From: Bin5 sp034428395
Lineage (GTDB): Bacteria > Chloroflexota > Anaerolineae > Caldilineales > Caldilineaceae
Reading direction: 5' to 3'
DNA length: 64,000 nucleotides
NCBI GenBank assembly: GCA_034428395.1
Contig: DAOUHX010000359.1
Location: 1-64,000, forward strand
Part shown: one piece after another, positions 37,215-46,069 of the stretch
Layout of the letters: the number at the start of each line of letters is the position of its first letter
Position numbering within the stretch: position 1 is the stretch's first letter
Made by a program: the position numbers and the translations under genes
The notes under the pieces: generated by a model
The model's database searches: none
Seen by the model: the letters and a program-made list of their open reading frames with translations, nothing else
What the model was told of the DNA's origin: nothing

Positions 37215-37742
37215 ATGAGCGGGCTGAATCCCGAAAGCGACGTAGCGAAACTGATGGCAAATCCGACCAGAGTTGGCAAGGTAGAATGGATAGGACTGCG
37301 CGCTGAGCGGCGCGGCCCTCCTCAACCGGTGGACGCGGTCGACGCCGCGCCCGGAAGCGGTCTGGAGGGAGACCACTTCCATGGACAGGGAGACGGCAAG
37401 CGCCAGGTTACGCTGATCCAGGGCGAGCACCTCGATGCCGTGGGCGCATTTCTACAAAAACCGTCGCCCGACCCGGCGCTGACGCGGCGCAACATCGTTG
37501 TGCGCGGTGTCAACCTGTTCAGTCTGCAGGACAGGCGCTTTAGAATCGGCGAAGCGGTCTTTGAGCACAGCGGACCCTGCCATCCTTGCAGCCGCATGGA
37601 GGAGAATCTGGGTCCCGGCGGCTACAATGCCATGCGCGGCCACGGCGGCATCACCGCCAGGGTTGTCGAGGGCGGGACAATTCGCGTGGGCGACGCGGTC
37701 GAGCGGCTCCCTCTCGGCGAGGAATTGGCCGAGAATAGTTAA
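37215..37742 (+). CDS. MOSC domain protein
   Basis: 175 residues with the MOSC fold of molybdenum cofactor sulfurases and YiiM-like proteins. The hallmark cysteine is in SGPCHPCSRMEE, and the segment GLEGDHFHGQGDGKRQVTLI is also typical. It starts at ATG 37215 behind GGAG. It lacks the aminotransferase-like domain of full cofactor sulfurases, so it is a stand-alone MOSC protein that may handle sulfur or Moco-dependent reduction. Its stop overlaps the end of the convergent glycosyltransferase gene by 4 bases. Confidence 0.87.
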   Translation: MSGLNPESDVAKLMANPTRVGKVEWIGLRAERRGPPQPVDAVDAAPGSGLEGDHFHGQGDGKRQVTLIQGEHLDAVGAFLQKPSPDPALTRRNIVVRGVNLFSLQDRRFRIGEAVFEHSGPCHPCSRMEENLGPGGYNAMRGHGGITARVVEGGTIRVGDAVERLPLGEELAENS

Positions 37743-38695
37743 ACTCTTGCGGAGACAAGCGGGGCGTAAACGGACAGGAGACTTTCCGCCTCGTCGTCGG
37801 GACTCTGGTAGGACGCCGCCGTCCGCCGTCCATTCCGAATGACCGGCGCAAAGGCCGCCGGGTCGACGGATAGCCGGCGAAGCGCTTTTTCCAGCTGCTC
37901 GCCGAAAGCAGGCAGGTTTCCATTTTCCACCAGCAGGCAATTCCGGGCCTCGCCAGCGCCTTCCATGTAGAATCCGCCGATCCCGCTGTAGCCGACGACC
38001 AGGCAGCCGCAGGCCATCGCCTCCAGGACCGATGTGTTCATACCCTCTTGCATATTCGTGGAAACGTAGACCGAAGCCTCTCGCAGATGGCGGGCGTACT
38101 CGTCCTCGCTCAATTCGCGCAGGGGCATCCATTCGAACTCGGTAAAGGGTGTTCCTTTGGCGTAGAGTATACTGTGCAGCCAGGCAGCCGAACGCTCCTT
38201 GCGTGTGAGGTAGCAGACCTTGGCGCGCTTCCCTTCCGGATCAAACCGATAGCGCTCCTCATTCACGTATTCGCTGATCAGTGTCGCCTCGATGTCCATG
38301 CTCCAGCGCAAATAGTCTTGGATGAGCGGCGATTTGGTGATCACCCGATCGATGCCATAGGTCCGCCAGTCTTGCCCTGCGGGGAGATTCCAATAGGTCG
38401 GCGACCAGCTCAGCGCGATCACAATCCGCTCACCCGCGAATCTGGCCGTTTGTTGCATGATCTGGGGCATCACTTCGGGGATCACTAGGATGTCCTGCGA
38501 CGTGAACTGAGGCCGCTCCGAAAGCCAAATCGTCGGCGCCTCGTAACCGTGCCAGGTCACCCGGAAAGGGCGCTTCTGGTGGACGATCCAGGCATCAAAT
38601 CCAAGTTCCACAAGGCGTTGCGCATGGCGGTAAAGCGTCTTGATGCCGCCCGAAGGCTGGGGAAAATCAGGACAGAAGTAGAGTATGCGTGACAT
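37739..38695 (-). CDS. Glycosyltransferase (GT4-like)
   Basis: 318 residues with a GT-B arrangement. The N-terminal ILYFCPDFPQPSGGIKTL holds the glycine-rich acceptor loop. In the C-terminal domain, EGMNTSVLEAMACGCLVVG matches the EX7E-type nucleotide-sugar binding region of family 4. The length is short for GT4 (usually 350-400), with a reduced linker region. Donor and acceptor are unknown; cell-surface polysaccharide synthesis is the default inference. No other polysaccharide genes are adjacent. Confidence 0.8.
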   Translation of the reverse strand: MSRILYFCPDFPQPSGGIKTLYRHAQRLVELGFDAWIVHQKRPFRVTWHGYEAPTIWLSERPQFTSQDILVIPEVMPQIMQQTARFAGERIVIALSWSPTYWNLPAGQDWRTYGIDRVITKSPLIQDYLRWSMDIEATLISEYVNEERYRFDPEGKRAKVCYLTRKERSAAWLHSILYAKGTPFTEFEWMPLRELSEDEYARHLREASVYVSTNMQEGMNTSVLEAMACGCLVVGYSGIGGFYMEGAGEARNCLLVENGNLPAFGEQLEKALRRLSVDPAAFAPVIRNGRRTAASYQSPDDEAESLLSVYAPLVSARV

Positions 38696-38782
38696 CGGGC
38701 AACTGCCTCTTCGTTGGTGTCGTTCCTGTTCCCGAGACGGTCATGTTGGCACGCCTCGAAACAAATCGCAAAGGAGAATCCC

Positions 38783-39721
38783 GTGCCTTATCAAGTCCTG
38801 ACCGATTCCGCGCTGCCGCCAGAGATGGACGACATGGTAGCCGACAGCTGTGAAGTGCACATCTGGGACCTCACAGAGAATGACCCGATCCTGCCCCGGA
38901 TAGAAGGATTCATCACCTACGGCCACCCGATCGTACCCGGCTCGCTTATGGACAAGATGCCCAAGCTGCGCTGCCTCAGCAATTTCGGAGTCGGCGTCGA
39001 CCACATCAACCTGGAAGACGCCAAGGCCCGCGGCCTGCCGGTCGGCTTTACGCCCGGCTTCGTCAACGGCGTCACCGCTGACATGGCCTTCGCCATGCTC
39101 ATGGCCATCGGCCGCAACATCATTCAGGGCTGGCGTCACGCACACGGGCCCGACTACCTCTTCTACGACGCCAACATTCTCCACGGGCACGAGGTTTACG
39201 GCTCGTCACTCGGCATCATCGGCATGGGACGCGTTGGCCGTGAGATCGCCCGCCGTGCCAGCGGGTTCGACATGACTGTTCTTTACTACAATCGCAACCC
39301 CAGCCCACACGCCGCCGAACTGAACGCCTCCTACCGCACCTTGGAAGGGCTGCTGGACGAGGCCGATTTCGTGGTTTTGAGCGTGCCCATGTCTCCTCAG
39401 ACCCGACACTTAATTGGCGCGGCCCAACTGGAACGCATGAAAGAAACGGCCTACCTGGTTAACGTCGCCCGCGGCGGCGTCGTTGACCACGACGCGCTCG
39501 TGGACGCGCTGCAGCGCAATCTGATCGCCGGCGCCATCATGGACGTGACGGACCCAGAACCACTGCCACGCGACCATCCACTGCTGCGGCTCGACAACTG
39601 CGTCATCCTGCCGCATCTTGGCAGCGCCACCTACCAGTCGCGTTTCATTATGGCCCGCCGCACAGTCGACAATCTCCTCGCCGGACTGCGAGGAGAGGAG
39701 ATGCCCAGCCGCGCCGCCTAG
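38783..39721 (+). CDS. D-2-hydroxyacid dehydrogenase (NAD-dependent)
   Basis: 312 residues. The NAD-binding fingerprint is GIIGMGRVGREIA. Catalytic Arg, Glu and His lie in VARGGVVDHDAL, DVTDPEPLP and ILPHLGSAT. The start is GTG 38783 behind AAGGAG at 6 bases; an upstream frame lacks a ribosome site. The family interconverts 2-oxo and D-2-hydroxy acids such as glyoxylate, phosphoglycerate or hydroxypyruvate. A second family member lies at 42.3 kb. Substrate not assigned. Confidence 0.92.
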   Translation: MPYQVLTDSALPPEMDDMVADSCEVHIWDLTENDPILPRIEGFITYGHPIVPGSLMDKMPKLRCLSNFGVGVDHINLEDAKARGLPVGFTPGFVNGVTADMAFAMLMAIGRNIIQGWRHAHGPDYLFYDANILHGHEVYGSSLGIIGMGRVGREIARRASGFDMTVLYYNRNPSPHAAELNASYRTLEGLLDEADFVVLSVPMSPQTRHLIGAAQLERMKETAYLVNVARGGVVDHDALVDALQRNLIAGAIMDVTDPEPLPRDHPLLRLDNCVILPHLGSATYQSRFIMARRTVDNLLAGLRGEEMPSRAA

Positions 39722-39735
39722 CACATCGCCCCAGC

Positions 39736-41076
39736 CTATTCCCCATCTTCCGGCGGCCTCAGCAGCACCGGCGGCGCATTCGGCGGCGCACTGAGTGTCA
39801 ACAGGAACGCCTTGAGCGCGTCGCTCTGCTCGACAGTCAAGGCCAGCGGCACAAGGTCGGAGTGGCCCGGAAAGGCCGGCGGCGCGTGGTTGTAGTGGCG
39901 GATCACCGCGTCGAGGTCGGGGAAGATGCCGTTGTGCATGTACGGCGCCGTATTGGCCGTATTGCGCAGCCCCGGCACCTTGAAAGCGCCGACCAATTCC
40001 TCGCCCTCCATCTTGATAAAACGCAGCTCCACGCAGCTGTCCTCGCCGGCATCGCTGAACGGGCCCAGGCAGTTGAACGCGTCATCCACCACCCTGAATG
40101 TCCCCAGCGAGCGGCCCTGATCGAAATTCTCGCCTTCCTGCAGCGGCAGGCCGATATTGTGAAACGTGCCGTTCGTGAACAGCGGCCCGTTGTGGCAATC
40201 TGTGCACTGGCCGTCGCCGATAAAGAGCCGCAGCCCCGCCGCCTCTTCCGCGCTGAAAAGGTCAGCCATGCGGCCCTGGTCATTTGCGACCGCCGCGGCC
40301 GCGTAGTCGTCAAAGCGGCTGCGGCCCGGCAGGATCCGCCGCGAATAAGCCGCGATGCTCTTGCCGATGTTGGCGAAAACGCGGTTGACCGCGTTCTGGT
40401 CCGCCTCCGTCATTTCATCCCAGGCCGCGCCAAGAGTACCATCATCCACCGGCGCCGCGTTCAATGGAAACCGTCCTTCGTCGTACAGATCAGGTGCGGG
40501 GCCAAACAGTGCCTCGTACTGGCTACGATAGGTGTCCAATACGTGGCGAGCGTGCGCGACGCGATTGCCGCCGTGCTCGATCGCGGCCTCCTGCGGCGCG
40601 AGCGCCTGAGCCCACTGGCTGTCCTTGCGGCCGTCCCAGTAGAACCAGTCGCTGTATCCAATCCCGACGATCGTGGGGGTGTGGCGCGGCGTATCCTGCC
40701 CGCGCACGTTGGCGCGTACCTTGCCGTCGGTGAAATAGAGTTCTGGTATGTGGCAGGTGGAACAGGAAACGGACCCGTCCGGGCTCAGGCCCTTGTCGAA
40801 AAAAAGGGTATGACCTAGCGTGACCGCCTCCGGGTCGTCGCCAAACGCGTTGGATGGATCTGGCGCGAGGGGCGGCAGCCGGTCAAGGCTGAGGGAGCCG
40901 ATCAGGCCCCGTTCGGCCGCGGTCCAACCGTGCGCCCCCCTCCCTGTCGAGCGCTCTTCCCCCGTGAGAACGGACCAGACCGGGCCCGCCGGAACGAAGC
41001 CAAACAGGACGAGAGCAGCGCCTGCAACGAGGACAAGCAGAACCGCCGCGGCTGCAACTAAGATTGTGCGGCGCAC
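39736..41076 (-). CDS. Di-heme cytochrome c peroxidase / MauG-type protein
   Basis: 446 residues. An N-terminal membrane segment (about 5-28, signal anchor) precedes two c-heme motifs: CSTCH (105-109) and CTDCH (about 297). The MauG/CCP core includes TPTIVGIGYSDWFYWDG and PGLRNTANTAPYMHNGIF, with the Met/His distal region. It exports to the periplasm-facing side and reduces peroxide or makes high-valent heme for substrate oxidation. The start is GTG 41076, 3 bases after the stop of the upstream lipoprotein gene, so they form a unit. A c-type heme maturation system is implied but not in the window. Confidence 0.93.
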   Translation of the reverse strand: MRRTILVAAAAVLLVLVAGAALVLFGFVPAGPVWSVLTGEERSTGRGAHGWTAAERGLIGSLSLDRLPPLAPDPSNAFGDDPEAVTLGHTLFFDKGLSPDGSVSCSTCHIPELYFTDGKVRANVRGQDTPRHTPTIVGIGYSDWFYWDGRKDSQWAQALAPQEAAIEHGGNRVAHARHVLDTYRSQYEALFGPAPDLYDEGRFPLNAAPVDDGTLGAAWDEMTEADQNAVNRVFANIGKSIAAYSRRILPGRSRFDDYAAAAVANDQGRMADLFSAEEAAGLRLFIGDGQCTDCHNGPLFTNGTFHNIGLPLQEGENFDQGRSLGTFRVVDDAFNCLGPFSDAGEDSCVELRFIKMEGEELVGAFKVPGLRNTANTAPYMHNGIFPDLDAVIRHYNHAPPAFPGHSDLVPLALTVEQSDALKAFLLTLSAPPNAPPVLLRPPEDGE

Positions 41077-41079
41077 GCC

Positions 41080-41562
41080 TCAATTCAGCTCGAACTCAAA
41101 TGTAACCGAGTCACTCGCGCCGCCCGAGCTGATCTCCAGCGTGAGGACCCAAACGCCGCCCATGTTGAATCGCATGCCTTCTAACAGATAGTCGCCCCTT
41201 CCCAGGTTCTCGGTCACCCGCGGCGCGGTCGGAAAACCGTGATCGTGCTCCGGCATGCCCCCATCCACCGAGATCTCGGCATCGGATATCGCGTTGCCGT
41301 CCGCGTCTTCGACGCGTAGCGTCCACGCGTGCGTCTCGTTGATCACAACCGGGTCCAGACGGCTGACCGCACTGACCGTGAACAGGCCGTTCTCGCTCGT
41401 CTGGGGTTCGAGCGCATCCGCCGCCATCGAGCCGCCCGACATGTCCATCTCCATACCATCGTCGTTCATTTCCATGCCCCCGCCCTGGTCCGGCATGACC
41501 ATATTGCAGGCACCTGCGATGTAAGCCAGGGTCAGCAAGCAGACGGACAAACAGACTCTCAT
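41080..41562 (-). CDS. Met-rich lipoprotein with YtkA/FixH-like domain
   Basis: 160 residues. The signal peptide ends in the lipobox YIAGAC (Cys19). A Met/Asp/Gly-rich segment follows (MEMNDDGMEMDMSG), then a beta-sandwich domain (about 60-160) of the YtkA/FixH type (MPEHDHGFPTAPRVTENLG...GVWVLTLEI). Methionine clusters and the HDHG motif suggest copper or another soft metal, which is an inference. The GGGAG ribosome site precedes ATG 41562. It forms a unit with the di-heme peroxidase gene. Confidence 0.75.
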   Translation of the reverse strand: MRVCLSVCLLTLAYIAGACNMVMPDQGGGMEMNDDGMEMDMSGGSMAADALEPQTSENGLFTVSAVSRLDPVVINETHAWTLRVEDADGNAISDAEISVDGGMPEHDHGFPTAPRVTENLGRGDYLLEGMRFNMGGVWVLTLEISSGGASDSVTFEFELN

Positions 41563-42329
41563 TCACAATTCTCCCCATTGAGCAAAGTGATTGAAGTGTA
41601 CCGAATAAGTGTATCACAGACCTTGATTTCTCTAACTTTCTGCATTAGCGACTTTCCATCCGCCGACTCTGAGGGGCACTCCGGAGTTCCAATTACAGCC
41701 TCTGGACCGGGGTTCATCACCAAAGGCCCCGCGCATGCCGCGGAAGTTCCAGTTCGGCTCCTGAAAGCCGGAGTGCCGGCAGACCGTCTTTGCCTGGGTC
41801 GTCTAGTCGTCAATTTTGAAGAATGCAAATGGGCCGTTTTGAAGCGCGAATGCGGCCGATTTCAACCTCCTCCTCGCAGCAGTTTTACACAGAAAGTTAA
41901 GAGAAGAAACCTGTTAGACTACCCAAAAGAACTGGATCGTCTAAGATAGGACTCTTCCCAGGTTCGTACGACTCTTGAAGGTTCAGAATGAGTTGCCACA
42001 TCGGCATAGTGGCGGCTGCCAATTGCAGCGTAAAGGGAATGCAATCCACGTATAATGTGCGGCGTCCAGCCAGTGCAGCCAAGAGACGGTGGACTCTCAA
42101 CGGTCGGGTGGGCAACCTGCAGAATCGGTGTTTCAAGTAGAGAAGAACATAGATCAATGCGGCAAAAACCGCTATGAATCAAAGGCCGTCATTAGTTCGA
42201 TTTGGGGCCTTTCTTTAGCCGTACGGCGGTTCGGACAGCCTCGCTCCAAATGACTCTTTCTTACCGTCAGAAAGGCCGCGATCCGGCGCCATGTTCTGAC
42301 CTTGCGCTTCTCCAAATTGCAGCCGTTCT
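41563..42329. other. Intergenic region with no supported gene
   Basis: A 767-base stretch between two minus-strand units. Open frames of 86-89 codons exist on the minus strand, but none shows a ribosome site, motif or recognisable similarity. Base composition is more AT-rich than its neighbours in places (for example 41590-41650). No tRNA, terminator with T-run or repeat was found by eye. It may contain decayed sequence. Confidence 0.35.
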
Positions 42330-43388
42330 CTACCTCGTCAACGCCTCCCACCGCGCCGCCAAACCGCGTAGCTTCTCCTGAAACACCGCCGTCCCAATCA
42401 CCTCGCGGTTTACCACATACGCCGGAATCTCCCCCCTGAACAGCGCCAGCAAACTCTCGCACGCCATCGCCCCGTTCAGCTCGTACAGGTCATCCGTCCA
42501 CGCCAGCGCATGCGGCGAGAGGATCACGTTCTCCAACTCGATCAGCGGATGGTCCACCGGCAGCGGCTCCGGCTCGACCACGTCCAGACCCGCGCCCGCG
42601 ATCGCCCCCCTCTGCAGCGCCGCAACCAGGTCGTCCTGGTTGACAATCGGCCCGCGCGCCGTGTTGATGAAGAACGCGCTCGGCTTCATCAACCCGAGCA
42701 GCCGCGCGTCGACCATCCCGCGCGTCTCGTCGCTCAACGGACAGTTGACCGCCACAAAATCCGACTCGCGGAACAGTTCCTCGATGCCGACCATCTCAAC
42801 GTTCAGCGCCGCCGCACGCTGCGGGTCGAGATACGGGTCATGTGTGATCCGCCGCCCCAGGTCGAAGGGCCCCAGCAGCCGGAACATTTCGCCGCCGATG
42901 TTGCCCATCCCGACAGAACCGACCGTCTTGCCGCTCAGACCAAGCCCGCTCACCTCCATCTTCAGGTCCCAGCGGCCTATGCGCACAAGCTTGTCCTTGG
43001 CCACAACCCTCTTCGCCAGCGCCAAAATCAGCGTCAGGATCGCCTCGGCTACCGGCTTTCGAACCGCGTCCACCGCAATCGTCACCAGCACGTGGTTCGC
43101 GGTCAATGCCGCCGTGTCGACCATGTCGTAGCCCACGCCCCAGCGCGCCACACAGATCAACCGACCGCCGCCGCTGACCGTGGCCGCGGTGTATGGGCTG
43201 CCCAGCGCGATCACACCGTCAAAGTCGGCGACCGCCGCCGCCTGCACCGGCTCGCCGTAGTCGACGTCAAAATAGTCCCATTCGACATGTGGTAGCGGGT
43301 CAATCAGGCGTGCCAGGACCGGCTCGATTGTGCCCGGCGCAAACGTCTTGAAACCGGCCGATGCGCCGATGCGGAAAGGCTGTGTCAT
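42330..43388 (-). CDS. D-2-hydroxyacid dehydrogenase (NAD-dependent), second copy
   Basis: 352 residues. The NAD loop is VGSVGMGNIGGEMF. Catalytic residues: Arg in NTARGPIVNQ, Glu in DVVEPEPLP, His in LSPHALAWT. It is longer than the 38.8-kb copy and clearly not a recent duplicate. AAGGAG precedes ATG 43388. It is the last gene of a three-gene minus-strand unit with a PhyH oxygenase and a mandelate-racemase-like enzyme, pointing to catabolism of hydroxy acids or sugar acids. Confidence 0.92.
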   Translation of the reverse strand: MTQPFRIGASAGFKTFAPGTIEPVLARLIDPLPHVEWDYFDVDYGEPVQAAAVADFDGVIALGSPYTAATVSGGGRLICVARWGVGYDMVDTAALTANHVLVTIAVDAVRKPVAEAILTLILALAKRVVAKDKLVRIGRWDLKMEVSGLGLSGKTVGSVGMGNIGGEMFRLLGPFDLGRRITHDPYLDPQRAAALNVEMVGIEELFRESDFVAVNCPLSDETRGMVDARLLGLMKPSAFFINTARGPIVNQDDLVAALQRGAIAGAGLDVVEPEPLPVDHPLIELENVILSPHALAWTDDLYELNGAMACESLLALFRGEIPAYVVNREVIGTAVFQEKLRGLAARWEALTR

Positions 43389-43444
43389 GCAGTAGCTCCT
43401 TAGGTGCTTGTCATCCGGTTCGATACCCCCGCCAGGCGCAGAGG

Positions 43445-44197
43445 CTATCCCCGCTCCCCATCAAACAGCGAGGCGCGCGAGTTGAAGTAGGGCTGCTCGA
43501 ACAGCAATTTCTGCCGTGCCGTTAGTTGGACGCCTTCGGGCGGCCGCGTGTAGTTTGCGCTCCACGACTGCTGGCCGGGGCTGTACTTGAACAACAGCGA
43601 ACGCCGCTGGTAACCCGCGGTCCATGCCGCTGTACCGTGCGTCAGGGCCTCCGTGAAGATGACGACCGACCCGGCCGGCGCCTCCGGCACCACGACCGCC
43701 TCGTGCGCCGCGTGCGCGGACTGGATGCTCGGCGGACACGGGTAGTTCGCCTTGTGGCTGCCCGGCACCGCGCAGAATCCACCCACAGCCGGCCCCGTGT
43801 CGGTCAGATTCCAGGCCGCAACCGTTAGACCGTTGTACATCCGCCCGTCGCGAAATTGGTAGAACTCCGGCGGGTCGTATGGCGTGTTGCCCCCGTGCAG
43901 CCGCAGAGACTCCGTGCCGGCGCGCATGTAGATGCCATAGTAGTGGTCCAGCCGGAATCCGTCACCGAGGACCGCCTTCAGATACGGCATGATCCGATCG
44001 TGGTCGAGCAGGTCGCAATACACTTGTCCCCACGCCAGGAATCCGCCGAAGCGCGCGCTCAGCGTGTCGTCGCCCGGTTGCGCAAGCGCCTGGCAGTCCA
44101 TCAGCCGGTTCAGCTCAGCCAGCCCTGCCGGTGGCAGCACCTCCCGGATCACCAGGTAACCGCGCAGGTCAAACAGATAGCGTTCCTCTTCGTTCAT
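43445..44197 (-). CDS. Phytanoyl-CoA dioxygenase family protein (third copy)
   Basis: 250 residues. The N-terminus (YLFDLRGYLVIREVLPPAGL) closely parallels the 32.7-kb copy. The core holds RLHGGNTPYDPPE, and PGSHKANYP is followed by a distal His (EALTHGTAAWTAGYQRRSLLFKY). A strong GGAGGAGGGAG ribosome site precedes ATG 44197. It lies 33 bases after the mandelate-racemase-like gene and 56 before the dehydrogenase gene. Predicted Fe(II)/2-oxoglutarate oxygenase; the first HxD motif is not obvious, so the activity needs testing. Confidence 0.85.
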   Translation of the reverse strand: MNEEERYLFDLRGYLVIREVLPPAGLAELNRLMDCQALAQPGDDTLSARFGGFLAWGQVYCDLLDHDRIMPYLKAVLGDGFRLDHYYGIYMRAGTESLRLHGGNTPYDPPEFYQFRDGRMYNGLTVAAWNLTDTGPAVGGFCAVPGSHKANYPCPPSIQSAHAAHEAVVVPEAPAGSVVIFTEALTHGTAAWTAGYQRRSLLFKYSPGQQSWSANYTRPPEGVQLTARQKLLFEQPYFNSRASLFDGERG

Positions 44198-44230
44198 CGA
44201 CTCCCTCCTCCGGCACGTATGCGCTGCGAC

Positions 44231-45373
44231 TTACGCCACCAGATTGTCCTCGATGTACTCCCAGTTGATGTCCTGTCCCAAGCCCGGCAGCTGCGAAATA
44301 TGCACGAAGCCCTCCTCGTCCATCGGATCGTCCAACCGGTTCAGCCACGCGGCCGGCTCGTCATGGTCGATGAAAGGGTGCATCAGGCCCCGCTCATAGT
44401 ACTGGCCCGGTATGCCCATCGCACACAGGGCATGCAGATTGCCCGGGCCGCCGCCGTGGACCTCCATCCGCATGCCGAACGACTCGGCCAGATGCGCCAC
44501 CTTCATCAGCGGGGTCAGCCCGCCAAGGTCGCCCACGCCGCCCCGCACCAGGTCGCACGCACCCGCCTTGATCCACTCCGCCCGCGTATACATCTTTCCC
44601 TCCGCCGTCTCCGGCCCGCAAATCGGCAGCGAGGTCTGCTCGCAAAGCCACACGTAGGAGGACATGCTGTGCTCGTCCATCGGCTCTTCCATCCAGTAAT
44701 AGTCCAGCTTTTCCAGCCCCTTGGCCAGCTCCAGCGCCTCCAGCCTTGAGTAGTAATGATATGGGTCGAGCATCAGGTGCGCGTCCGGCCCGTATACCTC
44801 CCGCACAGCCGCGCACGCGGCCAGGTCCCGCTTGACGCTGGGCGCGCCCTCGTACGGTGGCTGCCACGTGTGCAGCTTGAACGCCGGGTAGCCGCGCCCG
44901 ATGCACCAGGCGGCAAAGTTCGCATAGTCCTCAGGCGAACCCAGCCCGCCGCCAACGTCGTCTCCGCACATCGTGCTCGCGTACGCCGGCACTTTGTCGC
45001 GCGTCGCGCCCAGCAGCTTGTGTACCGGAATCTCCAGCGCCCGCCCCGCCAGATCCCACAGTGCCAGGTCGACCGCGTTGAGAAGCCTGTCCGACATCGT
45101 CGCCAAATTGAGCCGTTGTCGCTCCTTCAGATTGTGCCAGATCCGCTCGCGGTAAAAGGGGTCTTCCCCGCTGATAAATGGCTTCACCAGCCCGTCGATC
45201 AGCGCCTGCGGTGGGCTGCCGAAAAAGTAGCCCTCTACGCCCTCGTCGGTATGAATGGTGAGCAGCGACTGCTCCGCCTCGTGTGGATCGCCCGGGTGGC
45301 CGTGACCTTCGGAATCGCGCACAGTGTTCGAGATGTAGCGAAAGCGGCGGACGGTCATATCGGTGATTCTCAT
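44231..45373 (-). CDS. Mandelate racemase / muconate lactonizing enzyme family protein
   Basis: A 380-residue enolase-superfamily enzyme. The capping domain comes first (MRITDMTVRRFRY, LPGLGQ at the end). The barrel supplies metal ligands in LMLDPYHYY (Asp), WMEEPMDE (Glu) and ICGPETAEG (Glu). A catalytic Lys-type motif appears as AFKLHTW (KxH rather than KxK), and a His in MEVHGGG. It starts at ATG 45373 behind GGGGAG. Acid-sugar dehydration (galactarate, glucarate or fuconate) or racemisation is typical; specificity unknown. Confidence 0.9.
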   Translation of the reverse strand: MRITDMTVRRFRYISNTVRDSEGHGHPGDPHEAEQSLLTIHTDEGVEGYFFGSPPQALIDGLVKPFISGEDPFYRERIWHNLKERQRLNLATMSDRLLNAVDLALWDLAGRALEIPVHKLLGATRDKVPAYASTMCGDDVGGGLGSPEDYANFAAWCIGRGYPAFKLHTWQPPYEGAPSVKRDLAACAAVREVYGPDAHLMLDPYHYYSRLEALELAKGLEKLDYYWMEEPMDEHSMSSYVWLCEQTSLPICGPETAEGKMYTRAEWIKAGACDLVRGGVGDLGGLTPLMKVAHLAESFGMRMEVHGGGPGNLHALCAMGIPGQYYERGLMHPFIDHDEPAAWLNRLDDPMDEEGFVHISQLPGLGQDINWEYIEDNLVA

Positions 45374-46069
45374 AAAACTCCCCTGCCGGCAGAAAAGTGG
45401 GTTGGGAACTTCGAGGCTGCTGAGCGCGCCGCACCAATGGCGGCGGCATTCGCCCTCAGCCGCAGTGTAGCATAGGCCCATAGTGGGCAAAAGCCAGGGC
45501 GTGCGGGCACAGTCCAAAACTGGAGTACAGATTCGTATACCCTGGGCACTGCCCCGTCAGTTCCTGCACACTGGCCACTGACCACTGCCGTTTGGGCGGT
45601 CGGGCCGCTCCGGCCCTCTCTTGTGCGGGGGACTTCCCCCGCAGCGCTCCCCTGACACCTCTCCTCGCGCCGCGTGTAGGCTCTAATGTAGTACAGTGCA
45701 ACCGCGACCCATCGCGCCGCCACCGTGCATGCTTGACTCCAACCTGTCGCCGACCCCGGCACGCCGATGCGACAGCGTCCGCGTGTCGCCAGACGCTTCC
45801 CACCCCAAGAGTGAACTGCACCAAAAGAGGCCCACTACTTCCCCATCCGAATTGCCAAATAGACCATCTGTCAAATTGTGGTTTCCCACTCCGGATTAAA
45901 TGCGTCATCCAACTTCCAAGGGGCACTCGCACTTTTCGACATCGAAGACCGCCCCATGAGCCCTTGCTCTCAAAAATGTCCATCACAAAATCAGACGATC
46001 AAGGGTTCAGACCAGTGTCACCAAACCCTACTCAGAAGCAACCCGTTTTTCCACCCGCCAAGAGCCCAG
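45374..46069. other. Gene-poor region upstream of racemase gene
   Basis: About 700 bases without a supported gene. A GC hairpin GCGGGGG-ACTT-CCCCCGC lies at 45625-45642. Several long open frames cross this region on both strands, but with no family resemblance, no ribosome sites and high Pro/Arg/Ser content typical of non-coding GC-rich DNA. The minus-strand promoter of the racemase operon must lie in its first 150 bases. Confidence 0.35.

Noticed and set aside
39862..40818. A 318-codon open frame on the + strand
   Set aside because: It is antisense to the di-heme peroxidase gene with both CxxCH motifs; the frame itself is Arg/Val/Ala-rich shadow sequence.
41897..42157. An 86-codon minus-strand frame in the intergenic region
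   Set aside because: Hydrophobic stretches looked like a membrane protein at first, but there is no start context and no similarity; composition fits random sequence.
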